Positions 41,625 through 51,588 of a stretch of DNA of 64,000 bases are shown piece after piece (the stretch's first letter is position 1; every line of letters starts with the position of its first letter). The translations under genes and the position numbers were made by a program. Below the pieces are notes generated by a model, which made no database searches, had not been told where the DNA came from, and worked only from the letters and a program-made list of their open reading frames with translations. The DNA is from Deltaproteobacteria bacterium (lineage in GTDB: Bacteria; Myxococcota_A; JAADFL01), in assembly GCA_013152945.1 (NCBI GenBank), contig JAADFL010000171.1, forward strand, positions 7,656-71,655, in the 5' to 3' direction.

Positions 41625-42401
41625 CTACAGGAGTTGTGCCTCCGCGCTCGAGAGAGCAATGCCCTTGCGATCGTAGCAGGTGACATCCATACCGCCGAGC
41701 TTGGTGGCGTCGACATCGGAACCCGCTTCGTCCACTAGTTTAAGCACCTTGCCTTGGAGGGATGCGTCGGCCTTGGCTGTGAACGACGCCGCGATCTTTC
41801 CTCCCTTGATTTGGAACTTGCCGATGACACCGGGGTCGAAGACGACCGAAGCGGCGCCGGAAGCGCCCACGTCGAAGAGTACGTCGCAGGCCCTGGCATC
41901 GGAGTTGCCGATGGACAGGCCGTGCGATCCGCTCTTTGCAACACACATGTCGTCCCTGCACTCCAGCCCTTGGTCGCATGTACCGTTGTCACATGGGCAA
42001 CCCTCGGTCCCCGGCCGGCACCCCTTCTTTACGCACTTGCCGTCCTTGCACTCGAGGCCCTCCTCGCAGGTAGCACCGTTCAGGCATGCACATCCCTCCT
42101 TGCCTGCCGGACACCCGGGCTGTTGGCACACGCCCTTGATACACTCGAGCCCATTGTCACATGTATTATTAGGGAAACACGGGCAGCCCCCGCTCCCCTG
42201 GGGGCACGTGGCGGGCACACAGTACCCGTCTTTGCACTCTAGACCCTCGTTGCACGCATCACCAGCCTTGCAGGGGCAATTCTTGGAGCCCGGCGGACAC
42301 GAAGTGCCGCCTCCGCCGTTCGAGCATGAGGAGAGCGCCGCCGCCAGAACGAAGGCAGTACCGAGCAGGGTCATAAAAACAACTTCCCTCGTCTTTATCA
42401 T
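41625..42401 (-). CDS. Small Cys-rich lipoprotein of the Tc-like operon
   Basis: A 258-residue protein. The signal peptide MIKTREVVFMTLLGTAFVLA ends in lipobox LSSC. Residues about 35-155 consist of five short cysteine modules (SCPPGSKNCPCKAGDACNEG, GCACLNGATCEEGLECKDG, and similar) identical in pattern to those of the two larger lipoproteins of this operon. The last 100 residues are a cysteine-poor beta-rich domain (LSIGNSDARACDVLFDVG, GKVLKLVDEAGSDVDATKLG). The ATG at 42401 follows GGAGGAAGTGATC, so the long frame reaching 42683 is not used. It lies between the RHS gene and the TcA-like gene, both within 60 bases. It may bridge or chaperone the two, but this is inference. Confidence 0.75.
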   Translation of the reverse strand: MIKTREVVFMTLLGTAFVLAAALSSCSNGGGGTSCPPGSKNCPCKAGDACNEGLECKDGYCVPATCPQGSGGCPCFPNNTCDNGLECIKGVCQQPGCPAGKEGCACLNGATCEEGLECKDGKCVKKGCRPGTEGCPCDNGTCDQGLECRDDMCVAKSGSHGLSIGNSDARACDVLFDVGASGAASVVFDPGVIGKFQIKGGKIAASFTAKADASLQGKVLKLVDEAGSDVDATKLGGMDVTCYDRKGIALSSAEAQLL

Positions 42402-42424
42402 GATCACTTCCTCCAAACCTGCTT

Positions 42425-45400
42425 CTACCTGGCACCGGCCGTCTGGAGCTTGGCTCCGGCGCCGGACAGCTTGTTCCCAATTTTGCTCAAGCCAGCACCT
42501 AACTTGCGCATCATGGCCTTCTTTGCGGCGGTGCCCTTGGCCCTTACTTTTATCCTGAAGGCTAAAGCCTTGCCCTTCACATAACTGCCGAAACTGATGC
42601 TCTTGTTCTTGATACCCCTGCCTAGGGCCACCGATTTGTCCTTTAAGAAAGCAGCTCCGGCCGCTGCCTTGGAGCTCAGCCATTTGCTACCGCTGACTAA
42701 CCCTTTACGCGCCTTGTCGAGTGCGAAAATTATTACATTCTTCCCGTGTTTGGCATGGGTTGCCGCATTCAAGGCATAATAGCCGCCACTAGCAATAGAA
42801 ACACCCAGGCCGACGAAGTCGAGGGAAGCTATGCTGCCCACTCCACTAACCATTGATGAAGTGATGCCGGCCATGTCACCAGCTACGTCGGCGCCTCTTA
42901 CAGACTGGTCATGGTTGCCTTTGGAGGCCTCCATATTGTTTTTGTATACGGCTATCTCGACGCTGCGTGCAGCTATGGTGAAAGGAATGGATGCGCCGAA
43001 CGTGAGTGCACCCGATATACCTCCAATTAATCCCTTGAAGAGTATCTTGCCCATGCTCAACATGCCGCGCGTGGTCCATATCTTGGCGGAGAAGGTCCCC
43101 TGGGTCTTTTGTACCGCCACCTCCATGACTGCGCCGGTAACTGCACCAACTATACCGGTGACGATGTTGTACGCGAACTGGCCGTCTCTATCCACGTCGT
43201 TTACAGGATTTCCACGGCTGTACTGGTACGAGTTCGTGGCTTCTTCAGGGTTGTCCATCTGGCCGGGGAAGACATCGTCGAACAACAGGTCAGGCGATAT
43301 CCAGCGGCCTGTCCAGGGATCCATGTATCTCGCGCCGAAGTAGACAAGGCCCGTACTCCTGTCCATCTCCTTGCCTGTGAAACCGTATGGCTCGAAGTCG
43401 TCACTGCTGCTATACCTGACCTGACCGTTGGGATAGTACTCCCTGCGCTCTACCAGCTTGCCGTCCTTGTCGGTGACCGCCACGGTCCCGCCAAGGTGGT
43501 CGCCATGGAGATAGGTGACGTTGCGGTCGCCTCCTTCAATCAACCGCGATACGCTTGCCTCCAACAACTCACCGACATCTGATACCTCTGTATCACCGGC
43601 AAACTGCATGATGCCCGCTTCAACCGCCTGGGCCAGCCACGCATCTCCGGCAGTGATCTCCTGGTCAGGCTTGGCTGTAAGCGAGTCGTCCGCGCCTTCT
43701 GCCGGTGCGATATCAGACAGGATATTGGCCGCGAATCCAGGTTCGACCACCTTGACGATACGGTCATGATCGATTCGTATGTAAGTAACGGCCACTCCGT
43801 TTCGCACCTCGAAGTCATTGCTAACGTAGTAGGTGGTGCCATGGGCGTCACGCTTGACGAGCCTGTCGGTCGTCGGGCCGTAAGAATAGGTTGATCGCTC
43901 GCCGTCGGCGGATACGGATGCCGCCATCCGTCCGTACGAGTCCCAGGTGTACTCGGAGTCACCCCTGGTCAGCATGTATCCCGCCGAGTCATAGGTAAAG
44001 TCCACATTGCCTGCCTTGGTCACTGCGTGCGGGCCTGCACCACCCCCGCCGTACTGGTAACCGCCTACGTTCGCCGGGCTGGCGGCACCGAGGCTGGACG
44101 TCTTGGACAGGATGTTTCCGGTGACGCCGTACTGGATGTTGATGGTCTCGGTCCTATCCTGCTTGTCCGGTTCGAGCACCGCCTTGGTAAGGTGATACAG
44201 GGCGTCATACTCGTACTTGGCGCTTCCCATGGGGTGACCGTCGTCTGCCCTGCCGTCCTCTATTTCCAATATGTTGCCCTGGCTGTCACGGTGGTAGGTA
44301 TACGCCAGTACAGGGTCTCCGCCGGGCGCAGTCGTTACCAGGGAAGCCAATCGAAGCCTCTCGTCGTACGTCCGCTCGGTGACTACGCCGTTTGCCGTCT
44401 CCAGCCTGGCAAGCTGGCCCCTGTTATCGTATTCTACCGACTTTACGTAACCCGGAACGGATGTCAACCTGCCGATGCCGTCTATGTCGTAGTCCACCCG
44501 CAGCCCGGAGGGGTAGATATTCGCCACCGGCCTTGATGAGTTATCGTACTCTGTGAAAAGCTCGAACATGTGACTGTCGATCTTTCTGCCTACATATATG
44601 TTGGCGCCCCTGATGTCGTACCCGTTCCAATCCACGCCGAACGTGCCGTCGCCAAGGGGATAGCGCACCGTGGCCAGCACTCCCACTACATTGGTGCACT
44701 TGTCAGCCGGGCAGTCTCCGGGTGTGTCGTACCTGTATTGGACCTTGGTGTTATCCTCGTCGTCTTCGTCCCACACCGTTATAAGGCGCCCCTCACCGTC
44801 ATATGCCTGGCGCACGGTCACTACCCGTGCATCGGTCACCTTGGTCCTGTTGCCTGCATCGTCGTATTCGTAAGTCCTGACGCCCCGGTCCGGATCATCC
44901 ACCTTCACCAGCCTGCCCCGGAGGTCGAACTCCTGTGTCTTGAGGTTGCCGTCAGGGCCACGTATGCCTGTGAGTCGGCCAAGCTCGTCGTAACGCATTC
45001 TATACACGATTGGATCGCCGTTCTTCTTGCTGTATTGCTCGATAGCGACCGTCCTGCCCAGTCCGTCCTTGTAAGTAATGGTCGGTGTGTCCGAGTAAGG
45101 GCCTGCAGCCTCGGTATCGTTCATGTCGTACACTATTTCCGCCAAGGGAGCGTAATCGGTTCTGGTCTCGTTCGAGCCCGAGGTGGAATCGCTGACCTTG
45201 GGCCACGTTTGCCTAATGACCCTTCCGGAAGCATCGAAGTAGGTCTTCACGGACAGGGTGCCGGCAGGCGGCGCCAGGTCGCAAAGGGGGCTGTCCGACA
45301 TGTACTCCTGGAAGAGTTCCTGGATGTCGCCCTTCGAGTTGTACACGGTAAATCCGCTTACCTTGTACTTGCCGTTGCCAACCAATTCCCTGGACTGGAA

Positions 45401-48400
45401 CTTCTTCCCTTGGCCGTCGTAACACTCGATGTGCTCCAGATCCAGCGAACCTCCTGGCCGGCTCCTCTTCCTGGTGATTATCCTGGACACCGGGTTGCCC
45501 AGGTCGTACTCGTAATCCTGCGTGGAAAAGCCCTCCTTCTCGCCCGGCCTGGTCATGGAGGTGAGTCTGCCGAATACGTCGTAAGACCAGGTGGTGCTGT
45601 TCCTGGCGGTTTGAACAGCACCGCCCCTGACCAGCATCCAGGAGGTGGCCTCCACGGGCAGGTCCCAAATTGTGTCGTACGTAATTTCACGCCTAAGCTG
45701 GTACGGCCCGTCCTCGTCCTCGAGAAACATCTCACTCCTGACAACATTCAACCCGAGTGTGTCCATGGTCCAGATCCTGCGGTACGCATTGCCGCCTTGG
45801 GTTCCCAGCGGGCCTATGGACTCGACTACGTTCCCGTGCTCGTCCAGGCGGTTGCGGGTCGTGGTAACCGTGGCTCCGCCGGTGTCCTTGCGCTCCACGA
45901 CGCGGGTGGGAATCCCGTGGGTAACCTTGCCGAGTGGAAGACCGGTGAAGGCCTCGCCGTCATAGTACGTGAGTTTTTCCGTGTACATGTCGCCCGCCGG
46001 CTCCCCGTTCTGACCGGCCTTACCATATGAACGAACACGTATGGGCTTGCGCAAAATCCAGGCGTCATTATTGTCTTTGGGACTGGCGTATACCGTGCTC
46101 GAATATTGCTCATCGCCCAGGCACTGGGGGCCGCAGGGCACTGCGAACCCGCCGGCGCTGCAAGGCTGGCAGGCTCCTCCTCCCATGGTGACTACGCCAA
46201 GCTGGGATTCGAGCACTACGTTTCCATAGCCGTCGTACGCGTATTCGGTCCTTACGACCGGCCATTCGCTTTGAGGTCGTCCTTCGCGTCCTTCAACCTC
46301 CTCGGCTTTGAGACAGATGAACCTCACCGGGAAACGGAGCCCTTGGTCGGGCACGCCGGCCACCTCGCAGTCGCCGTAGTACCATCTCTGCTCGTTGAGA
46401 GACCGGCCCCCACTGCGTAACTCCTTTTTGAGCAGGAGCCCGCTCCTGTACGGATCCTTGTCCCCGAGTTCGTATTCCTCCAGGACCAGGCCCTCCTCAC
46501 TGAACTCGTCGGCGTCCTCGTGGGTCTCGACCTTCTCGTAACCCCTGAACTGCTTCTCCTTGCCGTCGTAGAACCCCTGGTGATAGGTGTAATCCACCAC
46601 CTGGTGAACCTTGGTGAGATCGTTCCACTCGTCGGACTCGGTCACCACGGACATTGGGAAGGGCAGCGGGTGGTTCCAGTCATCACCGCCCTCGGTGTCC
46701 CTGGCCTTCTCGAGGACCGAACTCCTGTAATCGATCTTTGTTACCTTGCCCAGGCCGTTCTCGACGCGAACCATCAGGTTGGGCCGCTCCGGGAACATCT
46801 CGAGATACGTGGCCTTGCCGGTCTGGTCTATCCAGAGCACGTCGGACGAGCCATTGCCGTTTATATCCGCGAAGAGTACCGTGGTCTCCGGCGTCTTGGT
46901 GGGTATCTCGCCGTCTATGTCGTCGCTGGTAATCGTCTGTTCCGGGTCGAAGCTGTCTCCGTTGCGGTTGAGCCAGTATCGCACCACGTTGCCGGACACC
47001 AGGACAAGGTCTGCCAGGGCGTCGCCGTTCATGTCCTCCAGCTCGGCGTCAATCTTCTCCTGGTCCGTGAAGTCGAACCCGGAGATGACTTTCCACTCGT
47101 CCCACTTGCCCCAGCCCAGGTTCAGGCGGTAGCGAACGCTGTCCTTGGTGACCTGTACCACGTCGAGCAGGCCATCTCCGTTCATGTCGTTGAGTTCGAG
47201 GTTGTCCTCCTCGAAGCCTGCGCCGATTGCGTCCACGTCTGAGTCGCTCTGGAACCCGCCGTTGCCGAGATTCCTGTATATCGTGGTGGTGTTGGACGCG
47301 CCTGCTCCAACGCTCCTTATGAGGTCGATACGCTTGTCGTTGTCGTAGTCCAGGAAGCGGATGGTCCTAAGTTCTCCGTCGCTCGGGTCAAAATCACCGT
47401 TCAAGTCCGGAACTCCGCCGTCACCCGAGGTCCACAGGCTGTACACCTCGGCCCAGTCGCCTGTGCCCAGGTTGTGCAGGACCTGGCCGGTCTTGGAGTT
47501 TATCATGTCCGTGAATCCGTCTCCGTCCACGTCCATGACTTGCACGTACGGCGACGAGAGGTCGTGCCCGCTCTGTGTGCCTATCGCGCTTTGGAATGCA
47601 GGCGCGAACTCCTGGCTGCCGTCTTGCAACACATTAATGAATATTCTGTGTGGTGCACCGGCCTGGGAGGTGTCAATGACGTCCGGGAGGGAGTCGCCGT
47701 TGATATCGAGCAGGGTCGCGTCACCGCTTTTAAGGTCCACGCCAATGGAGCCCATTTCCACGGTGTAGGGCTTCTTGCAGTTTGCGCCGGAGCACTCCAC
47801 ACCCAGACCGTGGGAGTAGGTGAATGTCTCGTGTACCGGGTAAGGCGTTCCATCCAGCCCATACATTTGTACGCCTGTAAGGCGCGTGAATCCACCGGAT
47901 TGCTCGTAGTCCTCGTACTGGAGTTCGTAGTACCTGATGCGCTGACCGTGGGCGAAAACGTTTATCCGCGCGAGCCTTTTCTGGAGCAGCTCGTTGAAGC
48001 CGGCCTTGCAGTCCGACAGGAGGTCGTTACGGTCTTCGTAATTGAATGTCACGTAGTAAACCGGGTCACCGTTATCGTCGTGCACCCAGCCGATGCGCTG
48101 AACCAGGGTGTAGTTCCCTCCGAATGTGCTGTAGTCGTACCGGATTTTGTGACCAAACCGGTCCACCATCTCCACCAGGTGGTACCTGAATGTTCCGCCT
48201 GCACCGGATACACGGGCGTCCTGCACCAGGGTTCCGTCCTCCTCGGCGCCAAAGTACCCTATCCGGCCGTCAGGGTACTCCGCCGTCCAGTAACCTTCCT
48301 TTCCATCGCCGGCGCCCTTCCACGTGTACCTGACAAAGCCCTTCTCGAATCTGGCCCTGTAAACGGGCGGATCCGCACCGGGAATTAGCACGAGTTGCTC

Positions 48401-48784
48401 GCCGCCGTTTACGGCGAACTCGTCGTCCAGATCGTACTCGGGCAACCCGCGGGAGGTCATCCGCTCGATGTACGGCATGGTCATGGACCAGCCCATGCCC
48501 ACAACAGAACCGCCGTTGCCCGAGCTATAAGACAGGACCAGTCCCGGAGTCATCCCCGGATATCCTTCTGGGACCTTTATGTTGACCGAATAGCGCATGG
48601 TCCCCATATTGGGATCGATCTCCACGTTCTCGCCGACGCCCTCGAGCGAGCCCGGGCCCTCGGGAAGGCTGACCCGGTCGTCGGAAACGCCTGTCTGCGC
48701 CCAAACACCTGACGAGAGCAACAAGCTGGACAGCAATGACAAAACCGCAGAAAAAACAAGCCCACTTTCCAGTTTCCTCGTCAT
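42425..48784 (-). CDS. Secreted SpvB/FG-GAP/RHS protein, Tc-toxin B/C-like
   Basis: A 2119-residue protein. The Sec signal peptide (MTRKLESGLVFSAVLSLLSS then LLLSSGVWAQ) is cleaved near residue 31. An SpvB-like N-terminus follows (SLPEGPGSLEGVGENVEIDP; GLVLSYSSGNGGSVVGMGWS), then six calcium-binding FG-GAP/VCBS repeats of D-x-N/D-G-D type (LLDINGDSLPDVI, VMDVDGDGFTDMI, LNDMNGDGLLDVV, LEDMNGDALADLV, FADINGNGSSDVL), and a TcdB-middle block (LMVRVENGLGKVTKIDYRSS). RHS/YD repeats lead into the RHS core (GFTGKEMDRSTGLVYFGARY; RWISPD; NPVNDVDRDG). The final 250 residues are a unique, glycine/alanine-rich, increasingly basic tail. The order matches TcB fused to TcC, but classical members lack a signal peptide. 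ATG at 48784; first gene of its operon. Confidence 0.9.
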   Translation of the reverse strand: MTRKLESGLVFSAVLSLLSSLLLSSGVWAQTGVSDDRVSLPEGPGSLEGVGENVEIDPNMGTMRYSVNIKVPEGYPGMTPGLVLSYSSGNGGSVVGMGWSMTMPYIERMTSRGLPEYDLDDEFAVNGGEQLVLIPGADPPVYRARFEKGFVRYTWKGAGDGKEGYWTAEYPDGRIGYFGAEEDGTLVQDARVSGAGGTFRYHLVEMVDRFGHKIRYDYSTFGGNYTLVQRIGWVHDDNGDPVYYVTFNYEDRNDLLSDCKAGFNELLQKRLARINVFAHGQRIRYYELQYEDYEQSGGFTRLTGVQMYGLDGTPYPVHETFTYSHGLGVECSGANCKKPYTVEMGSIGVDLKSGDATLLDINGDSLPDVIDTSQAGAPHRIFINVLQDGSQEFAPAFQSAIGTQSGHDLSSPYVQVMDVDGDGFTDMINSKTGQVLHNLGTGDWAEVYSLWTSGDGGVPDLNGDFDPSDGELRTIRFLDYDNDKRIDLIRSVGAGASNTTTIYRNLGNGGFQSDSDVDAIGAGFEEDNLELNDMNGDGLLDVVQVTKDSVRYRLNLGWGKWDEWKVISGFDFTDQEKIDAELEDMNGDALADLVLVSGNVVRYWLNRNGDSFDPEQTITSDDIDGEIPTKTPETTVLFADINGNGSSDVLWIDQTGKATYLEMFPERPNLMVRVENGLGKVTKIDYRSSVLEKARDTEGGDDWNHPLPFPMSVVTESDEWNDLTKVHQVVDYTYHQGFYDGKEKQFRGYEKVETHEDADEFSEEGLVLEEYELGDKDPYRSGLLLKKELRSGGRSLNEQRWYYGDCEVAGVPDQGLRFPVRFICLKAEEVEGREGRPQSEWPVVRTEYAYDGYGNVVLESQLGVVTMGGGACQPCSAGGFAVPCGPQCLGDEQYSSTVYASPKDNNDAWILRKPIRVRSYGKAGQNGEPAGDMYTEKLTYYDGEAFTGLPLGKVTHGIPTRVVERKDTGGATVTTTRNRLDEHGNVVESIGPLGTQGGNAYRRIWTMDTLGLNVVRSEMFLEDEDGPYQLRREITYDTIWDLPVEATSWMLVRGGAVQTARNSTTWSYDVFGRLTSMTRPGEKEGFSTQDYEYDLGNPVSRIITRKRSRPGGSLDLEHIECYDGQGKKFQSRELVGNGKYKVSGFTVYNSKGDIQELFQEYMSDSPLCDLAPPAGTLSVKTYFDASGRVIRQTWPKVSDSTSGSNETRTDYAPLAEIVYDMNDTEAAGPYSDTPTITYKDGLGRTVAIEQYSKKNGDPIVYRMRYDELGRLTGIRGPDGNLKTQEFDLRGRLVKVDDPDRGVRTYEYDDAGNRTKVTDARVVTVRQAYDGEGRLITVWDEDDEDNTKVQYRYDTPGDCPADKCTNVVGVLATVRYPLGDGTFGVDWNGYDIRGANIYVGRKIDSHMFELFTEYDNSSRPVANIYPSGLRVDYDIDGIGRLTSVPGYVKSVEYDNRGQLARLETANGVVTERTYDERLRLASLVTTAPGGDPVLAYTYHRDSQGNILEIEDGRADDGHPMGSAKYEYDALYHLTKAVLEPDKQDRTETINIQYGVTGNILSKTSSLGAASPANVGGYQYGGGGAGPHAVTKAGNVDFTYDSAGYMLTRGDSEYTWDSYGRMAASVSADGERSTYSYGPTTDRLVKRDAHGTTYYVSNDFEVRNGVAVTYIRIDHDRIVKVVEPGFAANILSDIAPAEGADDSLTAKPDQEITAGDAWLAQAVEAGIMQFAGDTEVSDVGELLEASVSRLIEGGDRNVTYLHGDHLGGTVAVTDKDGKLVERREYYPNGQVRYSSSDDFEPYGFTGKEMDRSTGLVYFGARYMDPWTGRWISPDLLFDDVFPGQMDNPEEATNSYQYSRGNPVNDVDRDGQFAYNIVTGIVGAVTGAVMEVAVQKTQGTFSAKIWTTRGMLSMGKILFKGLIGGISGALTFGASIPFTIAARSVEIAVYKNNMEASKGNHDQSVRGADVAGDMAGITSSMVSGVGSIASLDFVGLGVSIASGGYYALNAATHAKHGKNVIIFALDKARKGLVSGSKWLSSKAAAGAAFLKDKSVALGRGIKNKSISFGSYVKGKALAFRIKVRAKGTAAKKAMMRKLGAGLSKIGNKLSGAGAKLQTAGAR

Positions 48785-48943
48785 TCTACCCTCGACCTCC
48801 TCTGTGGCAGCTTTGACCGAATGTTCCCACGGTGTTGCGGTTTTCCGCGAGATGGACATAAGACACCAGCCGGACCAAAAACTTTTTCACAGTTACCATG
48901 TAAAACGGTTTCGAAAGAGAGATGCCCCCTTTGTCCGCCGTTC

Positions 48944-48966
48944 AAAGGCCCCTTATCCGGGGCTTT
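48944..48966 (-). other. Hairpin in the leader of the Tc-like operon
   Basis: AAAGGCCCC (48944-48952) and GGGGCTTT (48959-48966) pair around a 6-base loop with one bulged G. It falls in the predicted 5' leader of the RHS gene. No U-run follows in the direction of transcription, so it is more likely a stabilising or regulatory element than a terminator. Confidence 0.4.
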
Positions 48967-48970
48967 GTAA

Positions 48971-48998
48971 TCCATAGTGTGATAGAGCAGTGCGTCAA
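48971..48998 (-). promoter_or_regulatory. Candidate promoter of the Tc-like operon
   Basis: On the - strand TTGACG (48998-48993), a 16-bp spacer and TATGGA (48976-48971) lie about 187 bases before the RHS ATG. The match is partial and there is no experimental support. Confidence 0.35.
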
Positions 48999-49365
48999 GG
49001 GCCATTTGAAACCGCATCGCGCTCCCGACGTTGAATCGAAGATTATTGGAGGAATGCTATTGCGCTCCTCACTCGATCTGGTTAACTAAAATAACAGGAG
49101 GCGAAGGTCGAGTCAAGGCGTTGTTGCAACAAGATAGACGCGTATTGTTGAGTTAAACAGTAATATATTCATGGAAGTTATTGTAGGCCGGGGACTTTTC
49201 AGCACCTTGTTATTGAAGGAATGAAATGGTTATTCTGCTCGTTAAGAAAACGACTCAACTTGAATAAACACGATAAACCAATTATCTGTATTTTTGATTG
49301 ATGGAGTGGTTGTTCGAAAAATAGGTTTGCTGGTTGGCGACCTGTTTAAAAAAGGAGGGTTTCAA

Positions 49366-49992
49366 GTGGCACTCAGAATAGTGGATCATCCATTGGTGAG
49401 GCACAAGGTCGGGTTGCTCAGAAGGAACGATACGAGCACCTCCCTGTTCAGGGACCTCACCAGGGAGATAACCAATCTTCTTACTTACGAGGCCTTTCGC
49501 TCTTTAGAACTCGAGAGGGTGGAAATAACCGGGTGGGCAGGCAAGGTTCGGGTGGAAAAGATATCCGGGAAAAAGGTCGCAGTAGTGCCGATCTTGAGAG
49601 CCGGTATAGGTATGCTTCAGGGAGTTCTTGACTTGATCCCATCGGCAAGAGTCAATATTATCGGGCTGTATCGTAATGAGGAGACCCTGGAGCCGGTGAG
49701 TTACTATCATAAACTTTCCAGTGACATAGCAGACAGGACCGCAGTAATTCTCGATCCGATGCTGGCCACGGGAAACTCCATGTCGGCTGCCATAGATTTA
49801 CTCAAGAAGGCAAAATGCAGGGATGTCCGTGCAGTATGCCTGGTTACGGCTCCAAGAGGAGTAAGGAAAATAGAAGAGAAGTACCCGGACGTGGACATCT
49901 TTGCCGCGAGCCTGGACCAAGGCTTGAATAAAAATGGTTACATTCTGCCGGGCCTGGGCGATGCAGGAGACCGGCTGTTTGGTACAAGGTAA
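49366..49992 (+). CDS. upp: Uracil phosphoribosyltransferase
   Basis: Upp converts uracil and PRPP to UMP in pyrimidine salvage. The protein begins [20 protein letters not shown], the family's usual start, and shows [19 protein letters not shown], the PRPP loop [16 protein letters not shown] and a C-terminal [15 protein letters not shown] choose the GTG at 49366, six bases after AAGGAGGG. That gives 208 residues, the standard length; the upstream frame from 49294 adds an unrelated 24 residues. It is a single-gene unit followed 133 bases later by the patatin-like gene. Confidence 0.96.
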   Translation: MALRIVDHPLVRHKVGLLRRNDTSTSLFRDLTREITNLLTYEAFRSLELERVEITGWAGKVRVEKISGKKVAVVPILRAGIGMLQGVLDLIPSARVNIIGLYRNEETLEPVSYYHKLSSDIADRTAVILDPMLATGNSMSAAIDLLKKAKCRDVRAVCLVTAPRGVRKIEEKYPDVDIFAASLDQGLNKNGYILPGLGDAGDRLFGTR

Positions 49993-50125
49993 TACGCCAA
50001 GGTTCCAGAGCAAACGAAGAGTAATCATCGAGCATATCCAAAGGACTGGAAATCCAACTCGGATGGATCTATCATGATTTCACCTTGGACAGGCGGTAGT
50101 GACCTGTTCTGATGCGGAATATTGA

Positions 50126-51583
50126 ATGGAGCCGCCGGTGAAGAACTTTGATGACTACTACAAAAATTTTTCCGGGTTCGAAAGAGATCTGCTGCGATAT
50201 TCGGCAAATGACAACATGGAACTGGAGCCCGACCAACTTGCGGTGATACGATATGCATTGAATCTGGCCAGGATTTCATCAATCCGTGTACGAACCAAAA
50301 TGGACCTTTTCCTGGAAGGGGACATGGAAAACTTCAAGAAGAATTTGGCAAATGCGCTTGGAAACGCCAGGAGCGGTTTGCTGGGAAGAGCCCATAAGCT
50401 TGATGAAAAGTCACTAAAAGCAAAGATTCCCTTTATTAAGCAGGAAGTAAGAAATTGCCGCAATTTTATCTTGGAGAAGCACTCGGCGGTTCTTTCTTCG
50501 AAAAGGCTGGACCAAGAATGTGGAGAAAGAAAATTGGTATTGGCCCTTGGCGGAGATGGGGGCTCGACGCTGGCTCATATCGGGATGCTTGAAGCTCTTG
50601 AGGAAGCCGGTATCAGACCGGCCATGATCGTGGGCACTGGAATGGGCGCGCTAATGGGCTTGATTCGTGCAAGGCAGGAGGCATTCGATTTCCAGGGTAT
50701 TTTGAACAAACTGCCTTCGGGGTTCAATCTTTCCAAGATATTCAAGAAATATGAAGGCCAAACAAAGTACGGTTTACTCGGTGTGTTTACATTGGATTCC
50801 AAGGAAGTCGGGGAAAGGATTTTGGCCACAGAGAAGGGTTCCCGCATTGGTGCCATGTCCGATTTACCCATTCCGTTGAGAGTGGTAATCACAGGCCTAA
50901 AACTTCAAATGAGGAAGAGGGCGGAAGAGGCGGAGACCCGGATAGTATCGGCAACGCCGGGGAAAAAGGCGATTTGGCGGCGGGTGTTGGTATCATTGGC
51001 CACATCGGCGGCGGAATTGGCGGAGGAACCGTCTTTACTCGAGAAGTTGGTGCTTGGAGGCGACAATGTGACAAGTGAAATGGACGCCCTTGATGCGGTC
51101 GGCTTCGGTGCAGCCATTCCGGGTGTAATCCATTATGATGTGTACGAAGATGATTCCCCCACGGCAAGGATCCTGGACGGTATATTCAATGACAGAGGCC
51201 TTTACAGGGTTTGTGACGGTGTTGTGGTCGACAACGTTCCGGGCCGGACGGCTTTCGAAGAAGTGCAGAAAGGCGTCCTTGGTACAAGGAATGCTTTCAT
51301 ATTAGCATGTGATTGCTTTGCGCCGAGGCCTACGAAAGACATGTTGCTCTATCCTTTACAGGTATTCGTAAGAAACAATGCCAAGGCATCGATGGAGTTC
51401 GCCGACCTGACACTGACCTATTCGAACCCTCCGTCTCCCTTCAGGCTCTTGCCGAGACTGGACAAGCTGAAAAAGATAAGAGAAAGGAGTAAAGAGGACT
51501 TTTCAGAAATTGCGGAGAGCTTGAAACTGGGGCTAAAGCCATTACCTCCATGGGACGAGATAGAAATCGGACGGGTTGACTGA
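50126..51583 (+). CDS. Patatin-like protein lacking the catalytic serine
   Basis: This 485-residue protein has the patatin layout: an oxyanion-type glycine loop (LALGGDGGSTLAHIGMLEAL, residues 139-158), the nucleophile elbow position (VGTGMGALMGL), and the second motif (VCDGVVVDNVPG, Asp364). The elbow of active patatins is GxSxG; here residues 170-174 read GTGMG, so glycine replaces the serine. The glycine loop is also atypical, GGDGGS instead of GGGxR/K. Phospholipase activity is therefore unlikely. The fold could serve as a lipid-binding or regulatory protein. An N-terminal helical region of about 130 residues precedes the domain. Neighbours give no clear partner. Confidence 0.8.
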   Translation: MEPPVKNFDDYYKNFSGFERDLLRYSANDNMELEPDQLAVIRYALNLARISSIRVRTKMDLFLEGDMENFKKNLANALGNARSGLLGRAHKLDEKSLKAKIPFIKQEVRNCRNFILEKHSAVLSSKRLDQECGERKLVLALGGDGGSTLAHIGMLEALEEAGIRPAMIVGTGMGALMGLIRARQEAFDFQGILNKLPSGFNLSKIFKKYEGQTKYGLLGVFTLDSKEVGERILATEKGSRIGAMSDLPIPLRVVITGLKLQMRKRAEEAETRIVSATPGKKAIWRRVLVSLATSAAELAEEPSLLEKLVLGGDNVTSEMDALDAVGFGAAIPGVIHYDVYEDDSPTARILDGIFNDRGLYRVCDGVVVDNVPGRTAFEEVQKGVLGTRNAFILACDCFAPRPTKDMLLYPLQVFVRNNAKASMEFADLTLTYSNPPSPFRLLPRLDKLKKIRERSKEDFSEIAESLKLGLKPLPPWDEIEIGRVD

Positions 51584-51588
51584 CGGCT

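Larger units (their letters stand above)
48785..49365. other. Divergent intergenic region between Tc-like operon and upp
   Basis: About 580 bases. It contains the candidate promoter of the Tc-like operon and a hairpin (both listed) and the promoter region of upp, where I recognise no confident boxes. A short open frame with a ribosome site (GGAGGA then ATG at 49053, 11 codons) is present but cannot be supported as a gene. Confidence 0.5.

Noticed and set aside
41625-42683. N-terminally extended version of the small Cys-rich lipoprotein
   Set aside because: The extra 94 residues overlap the RHS C-terminus out of frame, and a signal peptide with GGAGG starts at 42401.
44570-46030. 486-codon open frame on + opposite the RHS gene
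   Set aside because: Antisense shadow of RHS repeats; no ribosome site or recognisable domain.
49053-49088. 11-codon leader-like frame with ribosome site before upp
   Set aside because: Too short and with no attenuator structure or amino-acid bias to support a leader peptide.
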